Assembly (NCBI RefSeq): GCF_017488845.2
Contig: NZ_CP083370.1
Coordinates: 2,232,001 to 2,296,000 of the forward strand
Length of the DNA stretch: 64,000 bases
Reading direction: 5' to 3'
Origin: Ensifer canadensis
Lineage (GTDB): Bacteria; Pseudomonadota; Alphaproteobacteria; Rhizobiales; Rhizobiaceae
Below are positions 1 through 8,426 of the stretch, piece after piece. Each line of letters begins with the position of its first letter. Position 1 is the stretch's first letter. Below the pieces are notes generated by a model, which ran no database searches, was not told the origin of the DNA, and was given only the letters and a program-made list of their open reading frames with translations. The position numbers and the translations under genes were made by a program.

Positions 1-606
1 AACGCCCTGCGACGGCGCAACGATATCGCGGCGCTTGAGGTCGAGCTCGGCGGTCTTGAGCGCAAGCTCCGCGGCCTGCATGGCGATTTCGGCGTCGCGC
101 ACGTCGACGGCGGTCACCGCGCGCGCTGTGCTGAGGTTGCGATAGCGCTCCAGTTTTTCGCGGGCACTGTCGCGCGTCAGCCGCGCCTGGTCGGCAGCAA
201 TCTTCTGGTCGTCGCTATCGAGCTTGGCGATCACCTGCCCCTGCGCCACCTTTTCGCCGGAGCGCACGAGAATTTCGGTGAGGTTGCCGGTGGCCGTCGG
301 CGTCACGGTGACGGAGTGGATCGCCTCGCCGTTGCCGATCGCGTTCAGCCGGTCATTGACGACAGACGTTGCCGAAGGGCGAACCATGACGAGGATGGCG
401 TCGTTGCCGCCCTGCCTGCGTCCGCCGCTGCCTTGGCCGCCCTCGCCCCCAGCGGCACCGCTCTGCTTGGAGATGGCATCGATCAGCGGATGCGAGACAC
501 CGATCGCGGCCAGCGTTTCGCCTGCTCCGGGCACGAACCGCACCCAGACGCCGGCACCCACCAAAAGCACAACGGCGCTCACCGCCAGCTGTTTCCAAAC
601 CCGCAT
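1..606 (-). CDS. RND efflux periplasmic adaptor (HlyD/MFP family), truncated by window edge
   Basis: The minus-strand frame is open from an ATG at 606 to the first base of the window, so only the N-terminal ~200 residues are present. It starts MRVWKQLAVSAV, giving one N-terminal hydrophobic anchor (about residues 6-22), followed by a Gly/Gln/Arg-rich stretch (GGEGGQGSGGRRQGG). A biotinyl-lipoyl-like segment follows (TGNLTEILVRSGEKVAQGQ, then KLDS), and then a charged, alanine-rich region fitting the coiled-coil hairpin. This order is typical of membrane-fusion proteins that link an inner-membrane RND pump to an outer-membrane channel. A GGAG lies about 7 nt upstream of the start. The pump gene would be expected beyond the left edge; substrate cannot be told. 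Confidence 0.85.
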   Translation of the reverse strand, partial: MRVWKQLAVSAVVLLVGAGVWVRFVPGAGETLAAIGVSHPLIDAISKQSGAAGGEGGQGSGGRRQGGNDAILVMVRPSATSVVNDRLNAIGNGEAIHSVTVTPTATGNLTEILVRSGEKVAQGQVIAKLDSDDQKIAADQARLTRDSAREKLERYRNLSTARAVTAVDVRDAEIAMQAAELALKTAELDLKRRDIVAPSQGV

Positions 607-719
607 TCATGTCTCCAAATATGCAAAACGCGCTCCTGCGCGGCACGCGCCGGCGGAACGTTCCGATTTGCCCAGAGTATCGTTGTTCGCACCTTTGTGG
701 GCAACGGCGGAATGCCATC

Positions 720-735
720 ATTACGCAATTGTAAT
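720..735. promoter_or_regulatory. Inverted repeat, possible operator of the efflux gene
   Basis: Sequence ATTACGCAATTGTAAT has perfect 5-bp arms (ATTAC/GTAAT) around a CAATTG-containing centre, about 115 bp upstream of the adaptor start. It sits in the 316-bp divergent gap (607-922) between the adaptor and the cyclase-family gene. Efflux adaptor operons are often controlled by TetR/MarR-type repressors binding such sites, but no regulator gene is adjacent. I see nothing else definite in this gap. Confidence 0.25.
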
Positions 736-922
736 AAAAGCGTATTTGTTGGCGGCATGATGACATCAGCGCCATCGTGCGCCGGCAATCGCGATCGCCG
801 TGTCATTCCATCAAAACGCACGGGACAAAGACCGTTTACAGCGATTTCCTCTGAGGTATCCTGCAACCGCTGGCAGCCATTGCCATCAGGTTTCGACCGC
901 TTCTTGAGAGGGAAGCAAAGAC

Positions 923-1744
923 ATGTGCGATGCGTGCGTCGTGGAATCCGTAAAGCAGAAAATGTTGTCCCGCCGCAGCTTCTTCAAGGCAGCAGCCGTC
1001 GGCACAGCGGGCATCGCCGCCGCGAGCGCCGGTATCGCCCCGCCGGCGCTCGCCCAGGGACACACCGGCGTCACCGACCTCACCCACGAACTCTACGAGG
1101 AGTTCCCGACCTTCTTCGGCCAGCAGCAGTTCTTCCGCGAGCAAAAGTTCAGCTACGCCAAGGACAAGTTCAACCTGTTCGAGCTCCGGGTGAACGAACA
1201 CACCGGCACCCATGTCGACGCGCCGCTGCATTTCTCCGCCGATGGTCTGTCGGTCGCCGAGCTGCCGGTTGAAAAGCTCGTCGTGCCACTCTGCGTCGTC
1301 GACATCCGCGAGAAGGCGTCCGCCGATGCCGATGCGCAAATAACACCCGACGACATCAAGGCCTGGGTCGCCGCCAATGGCGACATTCCGGAAAACGCCT
1401 GCGTCGCCATGCTTTCCGGTTGGGGAGCGCACCTTGGCACTGACAAGTTCCGCAATGCCGATGCAAACGGCAAGATGCACTTTCCCGGTTTCCACGCCGA
1501 GGCGGCGAAATACCTGCTCGACGAGACCAAGGCGGCCGGCATCGCCGTCGACACGCTTTCGCTCGACCATGGCCCCTCGCCTGATTTCGCCACCCACTAT
1601 GCCTGGCTGCCGGAAGGCCGCTGGGGACTGGAGGCGGCCGCCAACCTCGACAAGGTGCCCGTCAAGGGCGCGACCCTCGTGCTTGGCGCGCCCAAACACC
1701 GCGGCGGCACCGGCGGTCCGGCGCGCGTGTTTGCGCTCGTCTAG
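923..1744 (+). CDS. Cyclase family protein (kynurenine-formamidase-like metal hydrolase), Tat-exported
   Basis: A 273-residue protein. A twin-arginine signal is visible at about residues 15-45 (LSRRSFFKAAAV, then a hydrophobic alanine-rich core ending in ALAQG), so export of a folded protein to the periplasm is predicted. The mature part carries the cyclase-family metal motif HTGTHVDAPLHF, and a later DTLSLDHGPS segment, both expected for Mn/Zn-dependent hydrolases of the kynurenine formamidase/cyclase superfamily. A GAGAGGGAA purine run lies about 12 nt upstream of the start. Exact substrate is unknown; the periplasmic location argues against classical tryptophan breakdown. Confidence 0.85.
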   Translation: MCDACVVESVKQKMLSRRSFFKAAAVGTAGIAAASAGIAPPALAQGHTGVTDLTHELYEEFPTFFGQQQFFREQKFSYAKDKFNLFELRVNEHTGTHVDAPLHFSADGLSVAELPVEKLVVPLCVVDIREKASADADAQITPDDIKAWVAANGDIPENACVAMLSGWGAHLGTDKFRNADANGKMHFPGFHAEAAKYLLDETKAAGIAVDTLSLDHGPSPDFATHYAWLPEGRWGLEAAANLDKVPVKGATLVLGAPKHRGGTGGPARVFALV

Positions 1745-1804
1745 AGCATACCCAGGAAAAATGCGAAGCGGTTTTCCGTGAGGAAATGCGTACAAGCAAA
1801 GAGG
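1742..1804 (+). repeat. Dispersed rhizobial intergenic repeat, family A copy 1
   Basis: Contains the core AGGAAAAATGCGAAGCGGTT followed by TTCCGTGAGGAAATGCG and a CAAAGAG tail. The same core occurs at 15696-15755 and, inverted, at 19837-19931. It starts on the stop codon of the preceding gene. The layout resembles rhizobial intergenic mosaic elements. Confidence 0.7.
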
Positions 1805-1877
1805 GATACCAACCTGCCGATCCGGCGGCGTCCGCCGCCGGACGCCCCCCCGATTGACCCTATGACCAGGAGACGTC

Positions 1878-2282
1878 ATGAGCACCATCGCCCCGCCTGC
1901 CGATCCGGAATCCGACGCGCGCGTAAAAGCCGTGTTCGACGACATTCGCGCCACCCGCAAATCGGATTTCATCAACAATATGTGGCTGTGGCTCGCCTTC
2001 GATGCCGACCTGCTGGAGCAGACCTGGCGCGACGTCAAGGCGGTGATGGCAACGCCCTCCGCGCTCGATCCGCTGGTCAAGGAAATGCTCTACATCGCCG
2101 TTTCCGTCAGCAATGGCTGCGGCTACTGCGCCCATTCGCATACGGCTGCCGCGAGAGCCAAGGGCATGAGCGACGCCGAACATGCCGATCTCTTGCGCGT
2201 GATCTCACTTGCCGCCAGAACCAACCAGCTGGCGACCGCCTTGCAGGTGCCGGTGGACGCTGCCTTCGACAGGACGGCCTGA
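1878..2282 (+). CDS. Carboxymuconolactone decarboxylase/AhpD-like family protein
   Basis: A 134-residue protein with the family redox motif CGYCAHSH at about residues 75-82, within SVSNGCGYCAHSH. Two cysteines spaced CxxC and followed by a histidine match the active site of AhpD-type alkylhydroperoxidases, small all-helical cytoplasmic enzymes. An AGGAGA ribosome-binding sequence lies 7-8 nt before the ATG. It stands alone between a repeat and the helicase gene; the true electron donor or substrate cannot be inferred. It could equally be a non-peroxidase member of the CMD family. Confidence 0.85.
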   Translation: MSTIAPPADPESDARVKAVFDDIRATRKSDFINNMWLWLAFDADLLEQTWRDVKAVMATPSALDPLVKEMLYIAVSVSNGCGYCAHSHTAAARAKGMSDAEHADLLRVISLAARTNQLATALQVPVDAAFDRTA

Positions 2283-2417
2283 CGGCGGTGAGCGCGAGAA
2301 TAAGCGGCTTCGAAATCGCCTGTCTTTCCACAGGCTTGGTGCGGGTGGCGCAGAAAACGGAATAAAAGAAGAACATCCTTTCTGGCCTTTCGCCTCCGAA
2401 TCACTACATTGAGCCGC

Positions 2418-4862
2418 ATGATGAGTGGTTTCGACGACATTCCCTTCTTCGACGAAGAGCCGGCCCCGCGCAAGCAGCCGCCAGCAACGGGCGGCATCGC
2501 CGCGCGCGCCATGGCTGCCCGCGACCGCCAGCAGCGCCCGGATTATCTCTCCGGCCTCAATCCGGAACAGGCCGAAGCGGTCGAATCTCTGGATGGCCCG
2601 GTGCTGGTTCTCGCCGGCGCCGGCACCGGCAAGACCCGGGTTCTCACCACCCGCATCGCCCATATTCTTTCCACCGGCCGCGCCTTCCCCTCGCAGATCC
2701 TTGCGGTGACCTTCACCAACAAGGCGGCGCGCGAGATGAAGGAGCGCGTCGGCGTGCTCGTCGGCCATGCGGTCGAGGGCATGCCCTGGCTCGGCACCTT
2801 CCACTCGATCGGCGTCAAGCTGTTGCGCCGCCACGCCGAGCTGGTGGGCCTGCGCTCCGACTTCACCATTCTCGACACCGACGACGTCGTCAGATTGATC
2901 AAGCAGATCATCCAGGCCGAGGGCCTCGACGACAAGCGCTGGCCGGCCAAGCAGTTCGCCGGCATGATCGACGGCTGGAAGAACAAGGACCTCGACCCGG
3001 CGCAGATCCCCGAGGGCGATGCCCGCGCCTTTGCCAACGGCAAGGGCCGCGAGCTCTACGCCGCCTACCAGAACCGGCTGCGCACGCTGAACGCCTGCGA
3101 CTTCGGCGATCTGCTGCTGCACCCGATCCGCATGTTCCGCAGCAATCCGGATGTGCTGAAGGAATACCACGACAAGTTCCGCTACATCCTCGTCGACGAA
3201 TATCAGGACACCAACACCGCGCAGTACATGTGGCTGCGGCTTCTGGCGCAGCGCGCCAAGGGCGTGCCGCAGAACGTTTGCTGCGTCGGCGACGACGACC
3301 AGTCGATCTATGGCTGGCGCGGCGCGGAAGTGGACAACATCCTGCGCTTCGAAAAGGATTTCCCCGGCGCCAAGGTCATCAAGCTCGAGCGCAACTACCG
3401 CTCGACCGAGCATATTCTCGGCGCCGCCGCGCATCTGATCGCCCACAACGAGGGGCGCCTCGGCAAGACGCTGTTTACCGAACGCACCGACCCGGATGAC
3501 GAGAAGGTGCAGGTGCACGCCGCCTGGGACTCCGAAGAGGAAGCCCGCGCCGTCGGCGAGGAAATCGAACAACTGCAGCGCAAGAGCCACAAGCTCAACG
3601 ACATGGCGATCCTGGTGCGCGCCTCGTTCCAGATGCGCGAATTCGAAGACCGCTTCGTCACGCTCGGCCTGAACTACCGCGTCATCGGCGGCCCGCGCTT
3701 TTACGAGCGGCTCGAGATCCGCGACGCCATGGCCTATTTCCGGCTCGTCTGCCAGCCGGCCGACGACCTTGCCTTCGAGCGCATCGTCAACACGCCGAAG
3801 CGCGGCCTTGGCGACACCACCATTCGCACCCTGCACGACTATGCCCGCGCCCGCGACGTGCCGATGCTTGCGGCTGCGACTGACATCATCGAGACCGACG
3901 AACTGAAGGCCAAGGCCCGCAAGGGGCTGTTCGATGTCGTCGCCGATTTCCGCCGCTGGCAGAGCCTGCTCGAAACCACGCCGCACACCGAACTTGCCGA
4001 GCAGATCCTCGACGAGAGCGGCTACACGGCTATGTGGCAGAACGACAAATCGGCCGAAGCGCCGGGCCGGCTCGAAAACCTCAAGGAACTGATCCGCTCG
4101 ATGGAAGCCTTCGAGAGCCTGCGCGGCTTCCTCGAACACGTCGCGCTGGTGATGGACGCCGAGCAGAACGAAAACCTCGATGCCGTCTCGATCATGACGC
4201 TGCATTCGGCCAAGGGGCTGGAGTTCGACACCGTGTTCCTGCCCGGCTGGGAGGAAGGCCTGTTTCCGCACCAGCGCGCGCTTGACGAGGGCGGCCGCTC
4301 CGGCCTCGAGGAAGAACGCCGTCTTGCCTATGTCGGCATCACCCGGGCAAAGCACCGCTGCCACATCTGGTTCGTCTCCAACCGCCGCATCCACGGGCTG
4401 TGGCAGTCCACCCTGCCCTCGCGCTTCCTCGACGAGTTGCCGAATACCCATGTGGAGGTGGCCGAGACCGAGCAGTCCTATGGCGGGTACGGCCGCGGCG
4501 GCTATGGCCAGTCGCGCTTCGACAAGGCCGATCCCTTCCAGAACAACTACTCCACCCCCGGCTGGAAGCGCGCCCAGCAGAACCGCTCGGATGCGACGCG
4601 CGACAACTGGGGCTCGCGCTCCGGCCACGCCGTCGAGCGCATCGGCTACGGCGAAAGCGGCCCGCGCAGCCGCACCATCGATGGCGAACTGGTGGCGAAA
4701 TCCACCAGCACCGAGCCCTCGCGCTTCACCGTCGGCGACCGCGTCTTCCACATGAAGTTCGGCAACGGCAACATTTCAGCGATCGAAGGCAACAAGCTGA
4801 CGATCGACTTCGACAAGGCCGGGCAGAAGCGCGTGCTGGATGGATTTGTCGAGAAAGCGTGA
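2418..4862 (+). CDS. uvrD: ATP-dependent DNA helicase, UvrD/PcrA/Rep superfamily I
   Basis: About 814 residues. Walker A is GAGTGKTR (about residue 75), motif II is VDEYQDTN, motif III is GDDDQSIYGWRG, and later motifs include LERNYRS, TLHSAKGLEFD and RRLAYVGITRA, the full superfamily-I set. It unwinds DNA 3'-5' in mismatch/excision repair and in clearing replication obstacles. The C-terminal ~150 residues are Gly/Tyr/Ser-rich (GGYGRGGYGQ) and end in a PcrA-type C-terminal module. In-frame starts are TTG 2409, ATG 2418 and ATG 2421; no strong ribosome site decides among them, and I prefer an ATG. Confidence 0.92.
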   Translation: MMSGFDDIPFFDEEPAPRKQPPATGGIAARAMAARDRQQRPDYLSGLNPEQAEAVESLDGPVLVLAGAGTGKTRVLTTRIAHILSTGRAFPSQILAVTFTNKAAREMKERVGVLVGHAVEGMPWLGTFHSIGVKLLRRHAELVGLRSDFTILDTDDVVRLIKQIIQAEGLDDKRWPAKQFAGMIDGWKNKDLDPAQIPEGDARAFANGKGRELYAAYQNRLRTLNACDFGDLLLHPIRMFRSNPDVLKEYHDKFRYILVDEYQDTNTAQYMWLRLLAQRAKGVPQNVCCVGDDDQSIYGWRGAEVDNILRFEKDFPGAKVIKLERNYRSTEHILGAAAHLIAHNEGRLGKTLFTERTDPDDEKVQVHAAWDSEEEARAVGEEIEQLQRKSHKLNDMAILVRASFQMREFEDRFVTLGLNYRVIGGPRFYERLEIRDAMAYFRLVCQPADDLAFERIVNTPKRGLGDTTIRTLHDYARARDVPMLAAATDIIETDELKAKARKGLFDVVADFRRWQSLLETTPHTELAEQILDESGYTAMWQNDKSAEAPGRLENLKELIRSMEAFESLRGFLEHVALVMDAEQNENLDAVSIMTLHSAKGLEFDTVFLPGWEEGLFPHQRALDEGGRSGLEEERRLAYVGITRAKHRCHIWFVSNRRIHGLWQSTLPSRFLDELPNTHVEVAETEQSYGGYGRGGYGQSRFDKADPFQNNYSTPGWKRAQQNRSDATRDNWGSRSGHAVERIGYGESGPRSRTIDGELVAKSTSTEPSRFTVGDRVFHMKFGNGNISAIEGNKLTIDFDKAGQKRVLDGFVEKA

Positions 4863-4969
4863 GCGCAACGAGTCTGCTAGGCTGGCACATCAGGTGGCAA
4901 CCAGTTGGGACAACGGACGATTTGGATTGCCGGCATCGGATTCTAAATCGCCCAGGCGGAACGGCCAAT

Positions 4970-5547
4970 ATGATTGACACCTCCCGCACCGTCGAAGTCA
5001 AAAAATCCTGGCCCCAATTGATAGGAATCCTCGCCGCCGCCGCAGCACTGTCGGCGGCTTCCCTAACAACTGTACTGAACTGGGTGTAGAAGCAGGTTCT
5101 GGTCGCTTGTTGTTCGCCCGCTATCTCGGCTCGATAGCTTGGCCCGCTGCATTCCTGGGTGTACTCGTCCTCTACGTTCCGATGCGACGCAGCGTTATCA
5201 TGTTGTCCCCTCAGGGGTTTAGCGATGCTCGACTGGCTCCGAGCATGATCCCCTGGCCCGCGATCGTCGGCCTCAATCCGATCGAGTATCACAAACAAAA
5301 AATGATTGTGTTGACACTCGATCCGAACACGATCGGCCGCCTACATAAGAAAATTGGCGCGAAGATTCGGCGAAGCGGCATGTTTGGAACACCCAAAGGG
5401 CTCCTAGTGGTCTCGCACGGCCTTGCCATTACTTTTGCCGAGCTACATTCACTACTCCTTGCCTACCATCGCGACCATGGCCACAAGGCTGATGTTGTTC
5501 AAACAGCTTGCGAGTACGGGAGCGTTCATCAAGAGCGTGACGGTTGA
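4970..5547 (+). pseudogene. Frameshifted STM3941-like membrane protein
   Basis: Two adjacent reading frames look like one broken gene. The first (4970-5089) encodes 39 residues with one hydrophobic helix (LIGILAAAAALSAASL). The second (open from about 5050, possible TTG start at 5107, stop 5547) begins with a second membrane segment (WPAAFLGVLVLYVP). It continues with GFSDARLAPSMIPWPAI and then IVLTLDPNTI, a pattern I associate with STM3941-family proteins (two N-terminal helices, then a small PH-like soluble domain). Joining them needs a one-base shift around 5075-5088. Intact, the product would be about 190 residues, the family's usual size. A sequencing error or independent use of the TTG start are alternatives. 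Base composition is less GC-rich than in the neighbours. Confidence 0.5.
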
Positions 5548-5581
5548 AGGAGACGGCACAGCTGCTGGCGACTGTCAGGTC

Positions 5582-6037
5582 CTACAGATGCTCGACGCGA
5601 AGGCGGCCTCCCCAACGATCGTTGAGATATTCGCAGACGAGGGTGCGGTGGCAGCGGTGCGGTTTGTCCTCGGCGCAGAGCAGGCAGGCGCCCTGCAGCG
5701 CCTCCGGCTTCACGTGCTGCTCGACCTTGCGCTCCGCCATCAGGTCGAGAAAGTCCCGCGAAAAGGTCTTCCAGTCGCCCTTGTCGGTCTTGTAGGCCTT
5801 CATGATCGCCTCGGTGGGCGCAAAAAGCGGCTGGTGCACATAGTCGATACCGCCGATCTTCTTCAGGAAGAACGCAAGGTCATTGGCCTTGGCGAAGCCG
5901 GCAAGCTGCGAGGTATTGTGCAGCCGGACATCGACGATCGTCTTGACGCCGGCCTTCTGCAGGCGATCGAAAAAATCTTCCGCCGATGATTTTGTGAAGC
6001 CGATCGTAGAAACCTGCACGTTGTCCATCGCGTCCAC
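5582..6037 (-). CDS. DUF488 domain-containing protein
   Basis: A 151-residue protein. The N-terminus VSTIGFTKSSAEDFF and IVDVRLHNTSQ, plus the C-terminal cysteine/histidine cluster LLCAEDKPHRCHR, are characteristic of the DUF488 family. Its function is not established; the family has a conserved Arg/Cys/His set that looks like an active or metal site. It converges on the broken gene at 4970-5547. An alternative start three codons inside (ATG 6028) is possible. Confidence 0.85.
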   Translation of the reverse strand: MDAMDNVQVSTIGFTKSSAEDFFDRLQKAGVKTIVDVRLHNTSQLAGFAKANDLAFFLKKIGGIDYVHQPLFAPTEAIMKAYKTDKGDWKTFSRDFLDLMAERKVEQHVKPEALQGACLLCAEDKPHRCHRTLVCEYLNDRWGGRLRVEHL

Positions 6038-6079
6038 CCCAGTTGCCCGCTGTCACACAGCCTTCAGCCAAGCTAAAGC

Positions 6080-6541
6080 CTAGATCATCTTGCGGTAGAC
6101 GAGAAAGCCTGAACGCTCCGCCACCTTGTCGTAAAGTGCCATCGCTGTGGCATTGGTCTCATGTGTCTGCCAGTAAACCCGCGGCGAGCCGGCCGTGCGG
6201 GCGGCCTCGTAGACGCCTTCGATCAATGCCGCGCCAACGCCCTTGCCGCGCGCAGCTTCGCTGGTGAAGAGATCCTGGAGATAGCAGTTCGGCCCGATGG
6301 ACGTCGTGCTGCGGTGAAAGAGGTAGTGGGTGAGCCCGACCAGCCGTCCCTCGTTTTCGGCCACCAGCGCGTGCATCGGCTCGTAAGCATCGAAGAATCG
6401 CGACCAGGTCATTGCGGTGATATCAGGATCGAGCGCCGTTGCACCCGACCTTCCATAAAAGGCGTTGTAACCATCCCAGAGCGGCAGCCATTGCTGGTAA
6501 TCGCTGCGGACAATCGGGCGGATGCGAACTGCGTCGGTCAT
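6080..6541 (-). CDS. GNAT-family N-acetyltransferase
   Basis: A 153-residue protein starting MTDAVRIRPI at 6541, preceded by AGGATAGAGA. The acetyl-CoA pyrophosphate loop is AARGKGVGAALI (motif A, RGxGxG-like), preceded by beta-strand NCYLQDLFT, and the end has the usual NATAMALYDKVAERSGF motif B. It transfers an acetyl group from acetyl-CoA to an unidentified amine in the cytoplasm. The reading frame extends upstream to 6688, but the upstream part has no family similarity and a poor ribosome site. Confidence 0.88.
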   Translation of the reverse strand: MTDAVRIRPIVRSDYQQWLPLWDGYNAFYGRSGATALDPDITAMTWSRFFDAYEPMHALVAENEGRLVGLTHYLFHRSTTSIGPNCYLQDLFTSEAARGKGVGAALIEGVYEAARTAGSPRVYWQTHETNATAMALYDKVAERSGFLVYRKMI

Positions 6542-6731
6542 ATCTCTATCCTGCTGGATCGATGCGAATGAACTATGGGGATGATGGCGTGATGTCTTTC
6601 CATTCATAGCCTGCCTGCGCAAGGCGTGCTCAGCCCTCAAGGGGCGAAGGCGCCACGGTCTTCGCGATTGCGAGGACCGTGCACCCACTGAAACAGCCCG
6701 AGCTGGAGCGGACCAGCGACAAAGACTGCCG

Positions 6732-7376
6732 CTACATTCGGCCCTTGGCCATCGCCCCGATGATCTCGTCCACGCCGGTCAGGATCGCGTCGCCCATGAA
6801 GGCGATGTTGTCCATCGAGCGCTCGCCGGCCTCGTGGTGGCCGGCGCCGCAGGCATCGCGGATGACGATCGGCACCAGCCCAAGATCGGCGCCATGGCGC
6901 ACCGTCGGATCGATACCGATTTCGGTTGCAATGCCGCAGATGGCAAACGAGGTCAGTCCGAGATCGCGCAGGATGATGGCAAGGGGCGTGCCCTCGAAGG
7001 CCGAGAACGTGATCTTGTCGAGAATGGCCTCATCGTCGCGCGGCGCCAGTTCCGCCACCAGCTCGAAGCCCGGCGTGCCGCGCAGGAACCAGGGCTTGAC
7101 GGCATCGGGATCGTCCGTGCGCTGCCAGGCCATCGCCTGGCGCATCTGGAACGCGCCCATCAGCGGCTTCGGCATCGACAGATGCCGCAGAAAGATGATG
7201 GGATAGCCGCCGGCGCGCGCGGCCTCCAGAACCTTCAGCACCTCAGCCAGGATCGCCGGGCCATTCTTGACCTGATTGGTGATCCCCGCCTGCATGTCAT
7301 AAACCACCAGCGCCATCCGGTCCGGTCGGCAAAAATCGGCAAGCGTTTTCCCAATGTCCAGTGAAACTGCCATCAT
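6732..7376 (-). CDS. Isochorismatase-fold protein lacking the catalytic cysteine
   Basis: About 214 residues with the cysteine-hydrolase fold: the first catalytic Asp in VVYDMQ and the Lys in ILDKITFSAF are present. The usual nucleophile motif (GxATxxCVxxT) instead reads GIATEIGIDPTVR, so glycine replaces cysteine. The cis-peptide strand and following VIRDACGAG are kept. Relatives with the same change appear to be common, so this is probably an established subfamily with altered or lost chemistry rather than a pseudogene. Purine-rich GGAAGAGGGG precedes tandem ATGs at 7376 and 7373. Confidence 0.85.
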   Translation of the reverse strand: MMAVSLDIGKTLADFCRPDRMALVVYDMQAGITNQVKNGPAILAEVLKVLEAARAGGYPIIFLRHLSMPKPLMGAFQMRQAMAWQRTDDPDAVKPWFLRGTPGFELVAELAPRDDEAILDKITFSAFEGTPLAIILRDLGLTSFAICGIATEIGIDPTVRHGADLGLVPIVIRDACGAGHHEAGERSMDNIAFMGDAILTGVDEIIGAMAKGRM

Positions 7377-7503
7377 TCCCCTCTTCCGGCCCACCTCCTC
7401 CGGCGGCCGTCCTCACGCTTCAATCAAGCACCGGGAATGTGGCGCGGCGGTTCCAAGGTTTCAATACGGCCGGAGGCAGATGTTGGCGGTAACAACCTCC
7501 GTC

Positions 7504-8178
7504 TCAAGCGTCATCGCACCCGCCTGCCCTCGCCCTGCTGATCAAGGTCATGACCTCGGCATCCGAGGTCTGCTCGAAGTCGCGGTAATGCAGGCCGACG
7601 GCGCGGAAGAAGGCGGGGGTGGAGAGACAGACGATGCCGTCGACCGACGGCCGCAGGCTTGCGAGCGCGCTCGCCGGCGCAACGGGAACCGCCAACAGCA
7701 GGCTACGCACACCGGTCCGGCGCAGCGCCTGGATCGCCGCGCGGATCGTGCCGCCGGTGGCAATGCCGTCGTCGACGAGCACCACATTGCGATCCCTCGG
7801 CGAATGCGGCTCGCGATCGCCGAGATAGAGCACCCGCCGTCTTGCGATTTCCGCGCGTTGGCGCTCGGCTTCGGCGGCGATGTAGCCGCGCGGCGGCCGC
7901 ACCAGGCGCACGGCCTCGCGGTTCAGCACCAGTTCCGCCTCTTCGCCATCGACCAGTGCGCCAAGCCCGAATTCCTGATGACCCGGCGCGCCGATCTTGC
8001 GCACGATCAGCACCTCAAGCGGTGCGCGGAGATACGTGGCAATCTCGAAGGCAACCGGAACGCCGCCGCGCGGCAGCGCCATGACCAGGGGCTCCGGCGG
8101 CGCCTCGACGGCCACCGCCTGCGCCAGCCTGCGGCCGGCGTCGGCCCTGTTTTCGAAGAACACCGGTCCCGTGAACAT
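7504..8178 (-). CDS. Phosphoribosyltransferase-family protein
   Basis: A 224-residue protein. The PRPP-binding loop is VVLVDDGIATGGTI and the PPi loop region is LPRGGVPVAFE, both diagnostic for type I phosphoribosyltransferases. It begins MFTGPVFFENRADAGRRLA, a start typical of stand-alone PRTases often found near dienelactone-hydrolase-like genes. GGGAGAGG sits 4-5 nt upstream of ATG 8178; the frame extends to 8274, but that part has no family similarity. Substrate base is unknown. The gap 8179-8426 (248 bp) holds nothing I can identify. Confidence 0.87.
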   Translation of the reverse strand: MFTGPVFFENRADAGRRLAQAVAVEAPPEPLVMALPRGGVPVAFEIATYLRAPLEVLIVRKIGAPGHQEFGLGALVDGEEAELVLNREAVRLVRPPRGYIAAEAERQRAEIARRRVLYLGDREPHSPRDRNVVLVDDGIATGGTIRAAIQALRRTGVRSLLLAVPVAPASALASLRPSVDGIVCLSTPAFFRAVGLHYRDFEQTSDAEVMTLISRARAGGCDDA

Positions 8179-8426
8179 GTCGCCTCTCCCGGCCCGCAGA
8201 AGGCCGCTTGAACCGCCTGGCACCGCGTCACCGCCGACGAAACGCCTGACCATCCGGCAGTTGTCACTCCGCATCGGTGGACAACCGTGTCAATTTCGGC
8301 AGTCGCTAAAATTGCAGCGATTTCCGCCGGGTTTCGTTAAGGCGCCAAAGCTACCAATTGACCCCTGCATATTTGGCATTGACGTAAGCCGCCTTCCTCG
8401 ATTTTAGCACGACAGGCCGTTTCGAA

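Noticed and set aside
2205..4751. 848-codon open frame on the minus strand
   Set aside because: Exactly antisense to the helicase gene, with composition typical of the reversed third-codon-GC frame and no recognisable domain.
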